From contig JAEVLN010000008.1 in assembly GCA_018350325.1 (NCBI GenBank), positions 1,302,001-1,366,000 of the forward strand: a DNA stretch of 64,000 bases, written 5' to 3'. Both the position numbers and the translations under genes were made by a program. Of the stretch, positions 23,090-34,574 are shown one piece after another. Positions within the stretch are counted from its first letter, which is position 1; each line of letters begins with the position of its first letter. A model generated the notes under the pieces. The model was not told where the DNA came from. It was given only the letters and a program-made list of their open reading frames with translations, and did not search any database. The stretch is from Globodera rostochiensis. Taxonomy: Eukaryota; Nematoda; Chromadorea; Rhabditida; Heteroderidae.

Positions 23090-24972
23090 CCCTCCCCCCC
23101 CCCTGCCCATTTCATCTCCAATCCACCGACAAATTCCCCCCCCCTCCCATCCCCCCCCCCCTCCCATCCCCCCCCCCCTCCCCATCCCCCCCCCCCCCTC
23201 CCCCCCCCCCCCCTGCCCATTTCATCTCCAATCCACCGACGAATTCCCCCCCCCTCCCGGCCCCCCCCTCCCCATCCCCCCCCCCCTCCCCCTGCCCATT
23301 TCATCTCCAATCCCCCCCCTCCTCCCCGCCCTTGCCCAGTTCATGTCCAATCCCCCCCCCTCCCGGCCCCCTCCCCCTCCCCATCCCCTTCCCCCTCCCC
23401 CTCTCCCTCCCCCTGCCCATTTCATCTCCAATCCCCCCCCCTCCCCGCCCTTGCCCAGTTCATGTCCAATCCCCCCCCTCCCGGCCCCCTCCCCCTCCCC
23501 ATCCCCTTCCCCCTCCCCCTCTCCCTCCCCCTGCCCATTTCATCTCCAATCCCCCCCCCCCTCCCCGCCCTTGCCCAGTTCATGTCCAATCCCCCCCCCT
23601 CCCGGCCCCCCCCTCCCCATCCCCCCCCCCCCCTCCCCCTGCCCATTTCATCTCCAATCCCCCCCCCCCTCCTCCCCGCCCTTGCCCAGTTCATGTCCAA
23701 TCCCCCCCCCTCCCGCCCCCTCCCCCTCCCCATCCCCTTCCCCCTCCCCCTCTCCCTCCCCCTGCCCATTTCATCTCCAATCCCCCCCCCTCCCCGCCCT
23801 TGCCCAGTTCATGTCCAATCCCCCCCCCTCCCGGCCCCCCCCTCCCCATCCCCCCCCCTCCCCCTGCCCATTTCATCTCCAATCCCCCCCCCCCCCCTCC
23901 TCCCCGCCCTTGCCCAGTTCATGTCCAATCCCCCCCCCCTCCCGGCCCCCCCCTCCCCCTCCCCCTGCCCATTTCATCTCCAATCCCCCCCCCTCCTCCC
24001 CGCCCTTGCCCAGTTCATGTCCAATCCCCCCCCTCCCGGCCCCCTCCCCTCCCCATCCCCTTCCCCCTCCCCCTCTCCCTCCCCCTGCCCATTTCATCTC
24101 CAATCCCCCCCCCCTCCCCGCCCTTGCCCAGTTCATGTCCAATCCCCCCCCCTCCCGGCCCCCTCCCCCTCTCCCTCCCCCTGCCCATTTCATCTCCAAT
24201 CCCCCCCCCCTCCCCGCCCTTGCCCAGGTTCATGTCCAATCCCCCCCCCCTCCCGGCCCCCCCCTCCCCATCCCCCCCCCTCCCCCTGCCCATTTCATCT
24301 CCAATCCCCCCCCCCTCCCCGCCCTTGCCCAGTTCATGTCCAATCCCCCCCCCCTCCCCCTGCCCATTTCATCTCCAATCCCCCCCCCCCCCTCCTCCCC
24401 GCCCTTGCCCAGTTCATGTCCAATCCCCCCCCCTCCCGGCCCCCCCCTCCCCCTCCCCCTGCCCATTTCATCTCCAATCCCCCCCCCCCCTCCTCCCCGC
24501 CCTTGCCCAGTTCATGTCCAATCCCCCCCCTCCCGGCCCCCTCCCCCTCCCCATCCCCTTCCCCCTCCCCCTCTCCCTCCCCCTGCCCATTTCATCTCCA
24601 ATCCCCCCCCCCCCCCCTCCCCGCCCTTGCCCAGTTCATGTCCAATCCCCCCCCCTCCCGGCCCCCCCCTCCCCATCCCCCCCCCCTCCCCCTGCCCATT
24701 TCATCTCCAATCCCCCCCCCCCTCCTCCCCGCCCTTGCCCAGTTCATGTCCAATCCCCCCCCCTCCCGGCCCCCCCCCTCCCCCTCCCCCTGCCCATTTC
24801 ATCTCCAATCCCCCCCCCCCCCTCCTCCCCGCCCTTGCCCAGTTCATGTCCAATCCCCCCCCTCCCGGCCCCCTCCCCCTCCCCATCCCCTTCCCCCTCT
24901 CCCTCCCCCTGCCCATTTCATCTCCAATCCCCCCCCCCCTCCCCGCCCTTGCCCAGTTCATGTCCAATCCCC
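23090..24972. repeat. C-rich minisatellite, about 1.9 kb
   Basis: Tandem units of roughly 90-130 nt alternate two anchors on the + strand, GCCCATTTCATCTCCAATC and GCCCTTGCCCAGTTCATGTCC, separated by C runs and CCCTCCCGGCCCC / CCCCATCCCCTTCC blocks. More than a dozen anchor pairs are present and C-run lengths vary. Long open frames of 570-685 codons exist in every + frame because the array has almost no stop triplets; they encode only Pro/Ser/Leu repeats. The minus strand reads as G runs with quadruplex potential. Confidence 0.9.
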
Positions 24973-25309
24973 CGTTTATTTGTCTGGAAAACTTTGTTGC
25001 GCGATGGAATTACGGAAAAAGATACGCGGGTGAGTACACTGATCTGATCAAGCGCCTCCCGGTCATTGTTTGATTTGAGACGGGAAAGAGAAAGGAATTT
25101 GTGGGGACGAATAGGCCATTACTCCCCCCCCCCCCCCCACAGCCATCTCGAACAATCGCGCGCTCGCTGGTTGATTCCGGTCGGCCATATGTGAAAACAG
25201 CCGAACTGTCACGTCGGAGAAGTCGTCAATTGCTGATGATCGATCGACATTGTTGATCCTCCACAACCCGAAAATAATTTGATTAATCGAATTCAATTTC
25301 TACGAAACA

Positions 25310-26264
25310 ATGCATTCTCCGAACATTATGAATGCCTTTATGCCTTCTCTCTTGTTGCTGTTGATTTTGAGTATGGGACTTCAGCATTTGACAGACGCGG
25401 TTGGTCAGTTTATGCTTAAAATGCGAAGGAAATGTTCGGTAGGGGTCGCCTGAGTCTGGGCCAACTGAGTCTCGTCTGAGTACTGGTTAGGAGCAAGGAT
25501 AAGCGGAAATTTATTTTTAAATAACGGAAAAAAGGGGCTAAAAACAACGGTTTTTTTTAAATATATTTTGTGAAATAGTATTTATTTTAAAAAATTTTGA
25601 AGGATGTTGTGAATTGGGACCTAAAATGTTTTTTTTTAAATCGGAAAAATAAAAGATTTTTTAGAATTGTTTACACCACCATAAATTCAGAGAAATTTAA
25701 AAAAAACATTTACATAGTAAGGGAACTGAACCCCCACAACACCACTTTTCTGTCCCCACCACTCACCATTGCACCACAACCAAACCGCACTTCCACTCCT
25801 CCAAAATCCCATTCTGGTTTAGACCATTGGACAGTTTATCATTAGACCATTGGACAGTTTGTTATTAGACCATTGGACAGTTTGTTATTAGACCATTGGA
25901 CAGTTTGTCAAGACCATTGGAAGTTTGTCATTGGACAGTTTGTCATTAGACCATGGACAGTTTGTCATTAGACCATTGGACAGTTTGTCATTAGACCATT
26001 GGACAGTTTGTCAAGACCATTGGAAGTTTGTCATTAGACCATTGGACAGTTTGTCATTAGACCATTGGACAGTTTGTCAAGACCATTGGAAGTTTGTCAT
26101 TAGACCATTGGACAGTTTGTCATTAGACCATTGGACAGTTTGTCATTACCTAAATGCTTTCCTTCTTTAAGTGGTACAACGTCGCCTACCCAAGGGAAGG
26201 TTACGGCTACAACCCTTACTACCATTATTCAAACGCTTTCAATTATGTGGGAAGAAAGCGATAG
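25310..26264 (+). CDS. Secreted peptide precursor with C-terminal amidation/tribasic signal
   Basis: Two exons, 25310-25399 and 26172-26264, join in phase 0 to give 60 residues. Residues 1-30 are a signal peptide (hydrophobic core SLLLLLILSMGL, end LTDA). The remaining 30 residues are Tyr/Asn/Gly-rich (WYNVAYPREGYGYNPYY, then HYSNAFNYV) and finish GRKR before the stop. A terminal Gly followed by basic residues is the classic signal for cleavage and C-terminal amidation in neuropeptide precursors, so the predicted end would be ..FNYV-amide. Composition recalls nematode YG-rich neuropeptide-like or antimicrobial peptides, but I do not recognise a specific family. Only one peptide copy is seen. 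The donor chosen is GTTGGT; it is weak, but is the one that keeps frame. A 23-bp repeat array fills much of the intron. Confidence 0.55.
25818..26150. repeat. 23-bp minisatellite in the peptide-gene intron
   Basis: Units of GACCATTGGACAGTTTGTCA followed by TTA repeat about 14 times, with shorter variants that lack ATTA or the GAC of GGACAG. Frames across it give LDHWTVCH-type repeats and are not taken as protein. There is no spacer pattern of the CRISPR kind. Confidence 0.85.
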
Positions 26265-27246
26265 CGGAGGAAGAAAATGCGGAAAGCTTAACTTTGATGA
26301 TTTTATTTCGTTCATAAAGTTTTAAATGGTAAAATATTTTTGTCTTATGAAAGTGTAAAATGGAGGGCCGGTCCAACCAAACGGTCCTTTAGCGACGTTA
26401 AAAATCAAAATTATTTTAATTAACCGCTAACACAAAAAAGTGGCAATAGCGACCGACGCCCGTAACGAATGCCATTGCCCAAAAAATGAATGCCAAAGAA
26501 AATTCGCTTTGCAAAAACCTCTCAATTTCTTTAGCAGTCGGGTCGCGCTATCAATGGATTAATCGCAATATTTCTGTTTGTTCATCGTCGGAATCATAAT
26601 ATGGACCACCTTTAATATGATACATATTCCAATATTTGCCGGAATTAGCTCATCCTGACGGACATTTGGGGGGGGGGGGGGGATTACCTTTTGCGGCATT
26701 CTCGGAATTATGCCAAAATGGGGCTTGAGACTAATATTTGTGGACATTATTAACCCTTTGAGACATTAAAAATAAATGAATAAATATCAAAACCCAATTT
26801 TCTCGGCTTTGGATGCATAAATGACGCATGGCTAAAAAGTAATTAAAAGCGAAATAAATGAATTAAATTCATTCTAAATACATCATTTTGAGGGGAACAA
26901 ACTGAAATTTATTGTCAAGAAGTAAAAAATTCATTTAAACATTGGGTTCAGCGAGGCGAGTTTTTATGTCCGGAAGTTCGGGTCCATATTTTTTGGTATT
27001 AAACATAAATATTTATTGAATTGTTAAGCTTATTCATTGTTCTTGAAGCGCTCGTCTCGCTGAACTCTCTAATTTGTAAGGGGAAAGCGTTTTTGTTTGA
27101 AGCCCGATGCCCCCCCCCTCCCATTATCACACCCTCGCCCCTTTCTGTTCAGCAACATCCCTTAATTGGCGAGCATTTTTGCGTGGCGGTAATACGATGT
27201 TAATTCTGTCAAATATTACCATTTAATTATAACTTTTCAAGCACTT
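26265..27246. other. Intergenic, no feature recognised
   Basis: AT-rich DNA with one G run (26,668-26,681) and one C run (27,111-27,118). Candidate polyadenylation signals for the convergent flanking genes are present (AATAAA-like at about 26,770 and 27,007). No further gene is supported. Confidence 0.4.
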
Positions 27247-28759
27247 TTACCCGTGGTCGCGCTGTTTGTGCACAAGCAAAGTTCGATGCTGGCAAAATCC
27301 ACGGGAACACTCACTGCACTTGAACGGCTTTTCTTTGGCATGGGTAAATCTGATCGGAGATTTGAAATTCATTTTATGTCACTTTTCATAATAACTTTAT
27401 GCCAAGTAATTGATTAGGCTTACTTGTGGTCCCGAAGATGGTCTTGACGGCGGAACCGTTTGTCGCAAAGGTCGCAGTGGAATGGTCGCTCGTCCGTGTG
27501 ACACCTCTCGTGGATTCTGTGGGATGGGAATTTCGTTGGCATTTTGTTTATTCTTCTCGAGGCACTTACAAAAGATTGTATGATTTGGTGAACTCGCGGC
27601 GACAAAACCTGCAAATGTGCTGCTTTTTATGCCGCGCGATGCGTTTGGTGCCACTGCTCCCGACACAAACGGCGGAGGGTCGCTTATTGGGCGTTAGAAG
27701 AAACCTTGGGGAAGATTTTGTGCTTGAACAAAGCGAATGGCATGTCTATCTTACCAGGGCTGCTGCGGCTGGAGGTTCCGTTGTACGGCTGTGCCGTGCT
27801 GCTCGGCCTCCTTTCGTTGTCCCCTGTCCATTTTGACTGTGGCATTTGGCCCCGTGGCACGGACGTCGGCCGTCCTCGCCAACATTCGATTCGATGCGGC
27901 CGAATTCGCTGCTGCCACCGCTGCTGCCGCCGCAATTGCAAGTGCCGCATTAAGCATTGGAGTCGAATGTCCGCCGGAGGGCAAACGGGCAAAAGCCCCC
28001 CGGTGCATTACCGTTACCGGAGAAATTTGTGATGACCGCCCTCCGGTTACGGTAGCCTCACTTTGGCCGTCGGAAAGCGAAAAATTCTCCCGTTGGCTGT
28101 CCTCCTCTTTGCCCTTCACACACGAGGCTATGGCAGCGAAATTGAACTTTTTCTCTGTCGCCGTTGGAAAGTTTTGCTGTTGCCGTTGTCCTCCGATTGG
28201 ATTAATGGCCTAATTTATAAGTAAATTAAGGCTTATTGATTTGAATTTTGCAATTAGCGCGATTAATCGGGCAGGCTACCAGTTTCTGTTGCAGTTCTTT
28301 CGTCTTAATTGGTGTCGTCGGCTTTTGCTGGTGCATATACTGTCCGATCAGTGCCGTTTCGCCCATTCTGGGAAAAATGCCATCGTTTATGCCGTCATTA
28401 TCGTTGGGCTGCTGATTGTCGCGATAATGTTCAAATTGGAATTGGTATTGGTTCAGAAGTCCGTTAAACATCAGCGGAAATAGAGCCTGCTGCAGTGGAG
28501 GAGGCAGGAGTTGGAACGGATGATTAGGAGGAGGATGGGCATGAGGAATAACATCGGATGGATGGGGAGGAGCGGACGGATGGAACGGCGGTGCCGTTGG
28601 AAGTGTTGGGGTGAATAGCGGCGATAAAGTCGGAAGAGGGCATAACATTCTGTTGTTCTGCTGGATTGACGTTTGTGCCGTTGTTCTTGCCGCTGATGCG
28701 TTGCCGAAAGGGGAGACGATGGCCGCCGGTTGGCGCGGAGGTCCGCCAGGAAACAGCAT
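27247..28759 (-). CDS. odd: Odd-skipped family transcription factor, three C2H2 fingers
   Basis: Odd-skipped/OSR factors pattern embryos, gut and joints. Five minus-strand exons hold one frame of 421 codons: 28759-28280, 28209-27755, 27704-27570, 27516-27424, 27349-27247. The N-terminal two thirds are Pro-, Gln- and Ala-rich (an Ala run near the end of exon 2). Three fingers lie close to the C-terminus: [19 protein letters not shown], then [19 protein letters not shown], then [19 protein letters not shown]. The linkers HTDERPF and HAKEKPF and the RRQDHLRDH helix are diagnostic of Odd/OSR. The protein stops just after finger 3, as a short family form would. The start is the first Met of the open exon (MLFPGGPP); an upstream start cannot be excluded. 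Confidence 0.9.
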
Positions 28760-29646
28760 TTTGCTAAAGGCTGTTTGAAGCTCAATTCATTAATTGGCAT
28801 GAATTTAAACAAAGTCGGATTGGTTGTACATATAAACAGAGAAAGGATTCAATTATAACTTCATCTTCACACATTTGCATTATTCCGCTTCCCTTTTCAC
28901 TAATCACTAATCAATCGTTCGTTCCTTCATTCCCAACCAAACCGGACTTGGGTTCCGGGAACGCGGATAGTATATACCGGGGAATTGACCGAGAAGCCGG
29001 GCATTTTAACCTCTTTTTCCCCATATTCGTTAGGGTTTGACCCCCCCCCCCCAAACTGTCCCTATCAAACATTTTTACAAAATGGCGCTGGCTAACACTC
29101 TGTTCCCCCCCCCCCCCCCTCCCCACGGGCGATAAACCATTGAGAGAACATTCGGCGGAGGCAAAAGCAAAAGGAAAGACAGCGATTTATTGCCAAAAAA
29201 TGGTGATGATGGCGGGAAGGGCCAAAGAGCCTTTTGGCCATTCTTTCCCCTGGCCGTCCTTTCCCAGCCATTTTTGTGCAATTTCCGGCTTGCCGATGCT
29301 CTCCTCTTTTAGACGGAAGAAGCCACCAGCCCCCCCCCCTCCACCGCCAATGCTTCTGCGCATAATCAGCAGAATTGTAAAAAAAATAACCGAAAAAACC
29401 TTAACATATGGCAAAAGCAAAATTGAATGACTTTTTTGGGATGCCAAACCCAATAATTCTGAGACGAATCACGCCAATTTTGAATTGCTGTGCTCCGATA
29501 TTAGGCCTCATCTGACTGATGATGACAAATGGCCTATCATTGTCAGCAAATGGCGGCTTTCCTTTTGATTTCGTTGCGTTGGCGCTTCTTTTTGCCCACC
29601 TTTCTTTCTTCTCGCCCCACGCCCCACGCTTATCGCTATAATAACA

Positions 29647-29700
29647 TCCGTCCGTCCGTCCGTCCGTCCGTCCGTCCGTCCGTCCGTCCGTCCGTCCGTC
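29647..29700. repeat. (TCCG)n microsatellite
   Basis: About 13 perfect tandem copies of TCCG, ending in TCCATC. Seen directly. Confidence 0.95.
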
Positions 29701-32700
29701 CATCAGATGAATCGTAGCAATTGATAAATCAAACAAAAAAACGGAAAAGAAAAGGCGGAGAAAGGAAAAAGGGAAGACTCATTCAAAATGCTTCAAATTC
29801 GCTTTTCAAAAGTTTGCAAATGGCCAAATGGACCCCTCTCAGTCTTGCGAAAGTGAAGTGAAGAGGGGGGAGGGGGGGAGAGGGGGAGGGGGGGAGAGGG
29901 GGGGGGGGGAGAGGGGGAGGGGGGGGGAGAGGGGGGGGGGGGGAGCGGGGAGCGGGGAGAGGGGGGGGAGCGGGGAGAGGGGGGGGGGGGTGGACATCAT
30001 CGGCCGGCTTCCCTCTCCCCCTTAGCGACAAACTCTCATTCATTCATTCAATTCATTCATTCACCGCCGCCATGCCCATTCATCGGTCGGTAGTTGGGGG
30101 AGGGGGGGGGGCGGAGGCAGTCGCCGATTGGCTGAAAGTTTGGGGAGGCGCGGGAGACGGTGGCAAAAAGTTTGCATTGAAAAGGGAAGGGACGAAAGCG
30201 CCGAAGGGAATCGAATTATTTAATGATTTTATGCGGCCGTTTATCCTTTGATGAAGAGAATTAGTCGTAAGAGTGTTTAATTATCTCCAATAGAAAGGAA
30301 AAGTGTCATCACAAAAAACGGTTCATTTGGGCGGAGGTGGGCACTTTCACTTTGGCCGTTTCCTTTTCCTTTTTTCTCGGCACATAATCATTAACCACCA
30401 AAATAAATAATATTAACCATTTACGGCCCTTACGACCTTTCGGGAGAATGAGGGGGATAAAGAGAAAGTGAAATAAAACGAACCCACAAAGATAAACCAA
30501 CCAAAGGCGTTAAACAAATTGGAAGGGTAAATTGCTAATTACTTTTTGATAGAATAGCACAAAAACAATCAAAAATAAATAAAAAATCACAATTAATTTC
30601 GAAAATGCCCAAATTTATAAAACCAACCAATACAAAGCCCATTCTGATTAAAGAAATGAATGAGTGATTCGTTCGCAAGGATCGATCGCTTTGGACGGAT
30701 GGGAATTTGTCCCCCTAAACGCCCACAGCCTTTCCCGACTTTCTCTCAACTTACGGCTCGTTTGTGCAATTGTGTGAATGGAAGGGCCAAAACTGCGTCT
30801 TTTGAGGGGTGAATTTGGGGGAAGGTAAATGGAAAGGAAACCATTCATTGTTATGATTGGTTGAGTTGGGAAAGATGAGAAAGTGGTGGAAGAAAAGAAA
30901 GAATTGGACCGTTTGTGGGTGGGGTGGGGCGGGAGGCGGGGGGGGGGGGGGGAGGGGGAGGAGGGGGAGGTACAGTATAAGTTGGGATGATATTGAGAGA
31001 GTAGGGACGACGGCGGTTGGGGAAGATCCCCCCGGGGGTTGGGAGGCAATCGTCGTCCGCTAATCCGCTTCCTCCCCGCGTCCCCCGACTTTGGGCCGAA
31101 TGGGAGCTATCATCGCGTCTAACACCTCATCACTTCCATTGTCGCAAGAGCAAATTTTGTGAGTCGATGACTCAGTCATCGCAAAGTGAGCCAATGGAGC
31201 GGATGGACGACGAAAGTTTCTTCCAAAAGTGTAAAGTGTTTGCTCATCCACAAAGACTCTCCTCCCCTTCCGATCCTTCCTTTTGGATTAGTTATCGTTC
31301 AAAAACTTTTTCCGAATTTGGTAATTTTTCCGATGATGATGAGCGGAGTCAATGAATGTGATGAAAGTGGTGCGGTGCCATTCGTTCCCTTTGGCGGCTT
31401 CATTTGGGCGTCCAAACAATGGCATTCACCCCAAAATGCCGGGGGAGGAGGGGGGGGGGGCCTTTGATGGAAGAAAGTTTAAGAGAAAGAAAATGTTTAT
31501 TCATTCATCCCAATTTGTCACCCCCCCCCCCCTCTCATTGTCACTTCTCGGCCTTTCTTATCGCTGCCATCCGATCAGAGGCCGATGGAAGTGAAGGAAA
31601 TAGGGGAGGGTTGGTGCTAATCGGCTTAATCGCCTCATCATCCATCCCCCAGTCATTAACCCCCAACCAAAACATTGTTTATTTAAGTGTAAATAGGGGT
31701 TAAGCGGAGTTTACTCCAATATTTGGGTTTGAGTAATTGCAATTTGATCAGCAAAAGTCCAAAATATTTTTTTGGGGGTTGCAATTTATTTGCGAAGGAA
31801 AAGGAGCAAAAAAGTTGTTGAACTGCCTGCCAAATTTTGTGCGTGACACTGCACGACAAAGACAATCAAATGGGAGGGAAGGTGGTGGTTATGGCTGATT
31901 TATTTATGTTTTTAGGGTTGGGAATTGCCCCCGGCGGATGGAGGCGTTCTTTCCCCCCCCCCCTCTCCCTTCCCTCCAACCACCAAAACATTCCGCTCGG
32001 GGCAAAGCCCCAATTTTAACTGCCAAATGAGAAAAGAGCCAAAACTAACTGCAAATATATTCAAGCTCAAATAGAAATCGCTTTTTTGCAAATCTCCGAA
32101 ATATGAATGATCGGATGGATAATACGGCGACGGCCAAACCTTTCAATTGCTAATCGGCAGCGCAAATTTTGGTCGTATTTCACGGACCTTCCGACCCTTT
32201 GGCCTAATCCCTCGACCGCCCACACTTTAAACGATTCGCATGGGAGCAAACAAAGCAAGACTCCGAGTCTGTCCGCTGAAGACGGTATTTTGCTCCTTTT
32301 GCCCATTCTTTTGATTGTCGTTGACACAGGCGCCGGGGGGGGGGGGAAGGAATGCGCCAAAAAGCGGACGCCACCAAATAATCTAATGCATCGTTAGGAG
32401 AGCTATAAAACCGTCCCAATCATCAAAAAGAGGAGCGGTGATGCTCCAAGGGGGGGGGGGGGAGTCGGTGCTAATCTTGGCCTCCGATCGTTCGAGACTA
32501 AAAGGAATGTGGGCGGCACACTCCCGACGCGTTTTGGCCCCAATTCTTGTGATTGGGGAGAGGCGCTCACTGCTCATGCCGCCGAAGAGAAGAAGCGAAG
32601 AGGCCATCAAAGCGACGATTTAACGATTTGTTTGAGCAAAAAGGAGAAAGAGGGGGAGGGGGGGGGCATTGGAGGACGAACCGTAAACAATGGACGAACA

Positions 32701-33102
32701 AACCGACGGAACAGGGAAGGGACCGAACGGAACGACGTGTCTTTGCTTGAGATCGGATTCCCAAGCTAAGGGTAAGGACTGTAATAGCTAAAACCCGGAA
32801 GCCTCAGGCCAAAAAGGTACGGGGTGAGGGGCACCGAAGCAAAAAACCCTTCCCGCCGATCTGCCCGTTTCCGCTCTTTGCTTTACGCATAGAAAATGAA
32901 AGAATAAGTTAAGTTAGCAATCATTCATCATTCACGCGTCTGCAGCTTCTCCACAAAATGCCCGAACTCATCTTCTTCCACTGAACGTCTCTCTCTCTCC
33001 CCGCCCAACTCCTTTCTGCCTCTTTTTCGTTGTTTTTGGTCCTCCTCTTCCGCGAAACTTTTCTTCCGCTTTCTTCTTCTCCACATTGCCATCCGCCTTC
33101 TT

Positions 33103-33164
33103 TCCTCCTCCTCCTCCTCCTCCTCCTCCTCCTCCTCCTCCTCCTCCTCCTCCTCCTCCTCCTC
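33103..33164. repeat. (CTC)n microsatellite
   Basis: About 20 perfect copies of a CTC/CCT trinucleotide followed by CCCCCTCC. It translates as Leu, Pro or Ser runs on + and Glu/Gly/Arg runs on -, which explains the open frames over it. Confidence 0.95.
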
Positions 33165-34574
33165 CCCCCTCCTTCCTCTTCTTCGCCCCCCTCTCGCGCG
33201 GTAAGTCCCCCGCCCTTTTGTTTGTTGGCCCCCCTTTCGTTTGGTTCAGTGCCTTCAGCAGCACTTCCCTAAAGGAGTTGCCCGGACGTCCGGAGAAAGT
33301 CTTCGCTTGTCGGTTTTGGTAATGGCGTTCGAATATGGGCGGTAGCTCATTGGTAATTTGTGAAGCTTTGAATGGATTTCAAAGGTGCAGAGTTCGAATG
33401 CTAAGGCTCACCCTCGACTTGCGTTTGCGTCCCTTCGGGGCGAAACCGGACCGAAATTCGCTTCGATGGGAACAATCGACCGGAACGAATCAGTGAAATA
33501 ATGTCGGAAAAAGCCATTGAAGGGATGGAATGAAGTCGGCCTTCGCTTCTCAATTTTCCTGAAAGCTTTCCGTACGAAAAATTAATTGGAAAAGGCCTTT
33601 TTCATTATTCATTCATAAATCATTAGCATTACTCAATGAGTTCCGAGCGTTTTCCACTGAAACTGCTCCAAATTGGCGTTGTGGCTGTGAATGAGTCTTC
33701 CGAAGACTGAGGCCATAGTGAAAGGGGGAAAAGCGAACAAAATCAGCGAAACGACGGGGCACTTTGACGACGTTCAAAAGATCAGTGTCATCGTCGGCAG
33801 AACGATGAGAAGGCTTCGAGTTGGGATGGGAGAAGGCTCTTTTTCGGTTATGTCACCCACAGCCCAGGGAGGCCAGATCACCCTCGAGAAAATATGGCAT
33901 TTTTATGGCATGGTTTCTTAAGGAATTTTCAATAAAACCATTTATTTACCGCCTCCCCTGCTAACATTGGGGGGATAAACGCACCGGTTGATGACCGAGA
34001 CCAACGACGGCATGGAGAGGGAGGAGGATGACGCCGAAGCTAATAATCAAAGTCGGCATGGGCATAGGAAAGGGACAAACGGCGAACAAACAGCAAAAGG
34101 CACTTCCAAGAAATGGACCGAGCGGGACGACCAAACATCAAGAACTCTTTTGATCCGCTGAAGACGATCGCGCTTGGAGAGAAAGAATAATGGAAGCAGA
34201 AGTCTCTCCCGCTTCTTTGCCACCATCCCACCCCATTCATCCACGATGGATGACCACCCTTTGTCAGACTAATGCAGGATTTGGGCTTGCGCTCCCCCCC
34301 CCCCCCCGAGGGCCTAAAATGTGCACAAAAGACAATCGTTTGGTGTGCACATTTTACCACCAGTTAATTGTTAGCATATGAAAAGCTCGAAGAAAACATA
34401 ATTCAGTTACAATACTGTTGGCGTTAGTCATTGAGTGAAGTCAGCGAACCTTCGGCAGTTCTTCCAACTTTATTCAAAACTTCCACATCGTTGACAAATT
34501 TAAAATGAATGGAATAACAAAACTCAGATCCAATTTGATCCCACGCCTCTTTTAACTTAACATCCGCCATTTCG

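Larger units (their letters stand above)
28760..34574. other. Gene-poor low-complexity interval
   Basis: Nothing here is supported as a gene. It contains C/G runs (29,040; 29,107; 29,866-29,993; 30,936-30,960; 31,450; 32,449), a TCCG tetranucleotide array (29,647-29,700), a CTC array (33,103-33,164) and a degenerate tRNA-like stretch (about 33,343-33,402). A hydrophobic minus-strand stretch at 29,330-29,400 and a + strand one at 32,285-32,330 look like membrane or signal segments, but neither has convincing neighbouring exons. A large 5' region or long introns of odd or of the SR gene could extend into it. Confidence 0.45.

Noticed and set aside
22976..25073. Three overlapping + strand open frames of 571-685 codons
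   Set aside because: They are by-products of a C-rich tandem array with almost no stop triplets; all three frames are open and encode only Pro/Ser/Leu repeats.
25818..26150. CRISPR-like array of 23-bp repeats
   Set aside because: Units are head-to-tail without unique spacers, and the context is eukaryotic.
26131..26325. Frame MDSLSLPKCFPS.. over the peptide exon
   Set aside because: It starts in the minisatellite and is the wrong frame; the phase-0 join to the signal-peptide exon gives a coherent secreted peptide.
29187..29453. Hydrophobic minus-strand segment resembling a TM helix (VKVFSVIFFTILLIM)
   Set aside because: Bounded by a poly-Gly run and an unrelated sequence; no partner exons found.
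31017..31355. 112-codon + frame with acidic end (FSEFGNFSDDDERSQ)
   Set aside because: Starts in a G-run region and has no splice context, motif or conserved-looking stretch; kept as non-coding.
33343..33402. Possible tRNA gene (TAGCTCATTGG A box and AGTTCGAATG B box)
   Set aside because: No acceptor-stem pairing and a defective B box; at best a tRNA or SINE relic.
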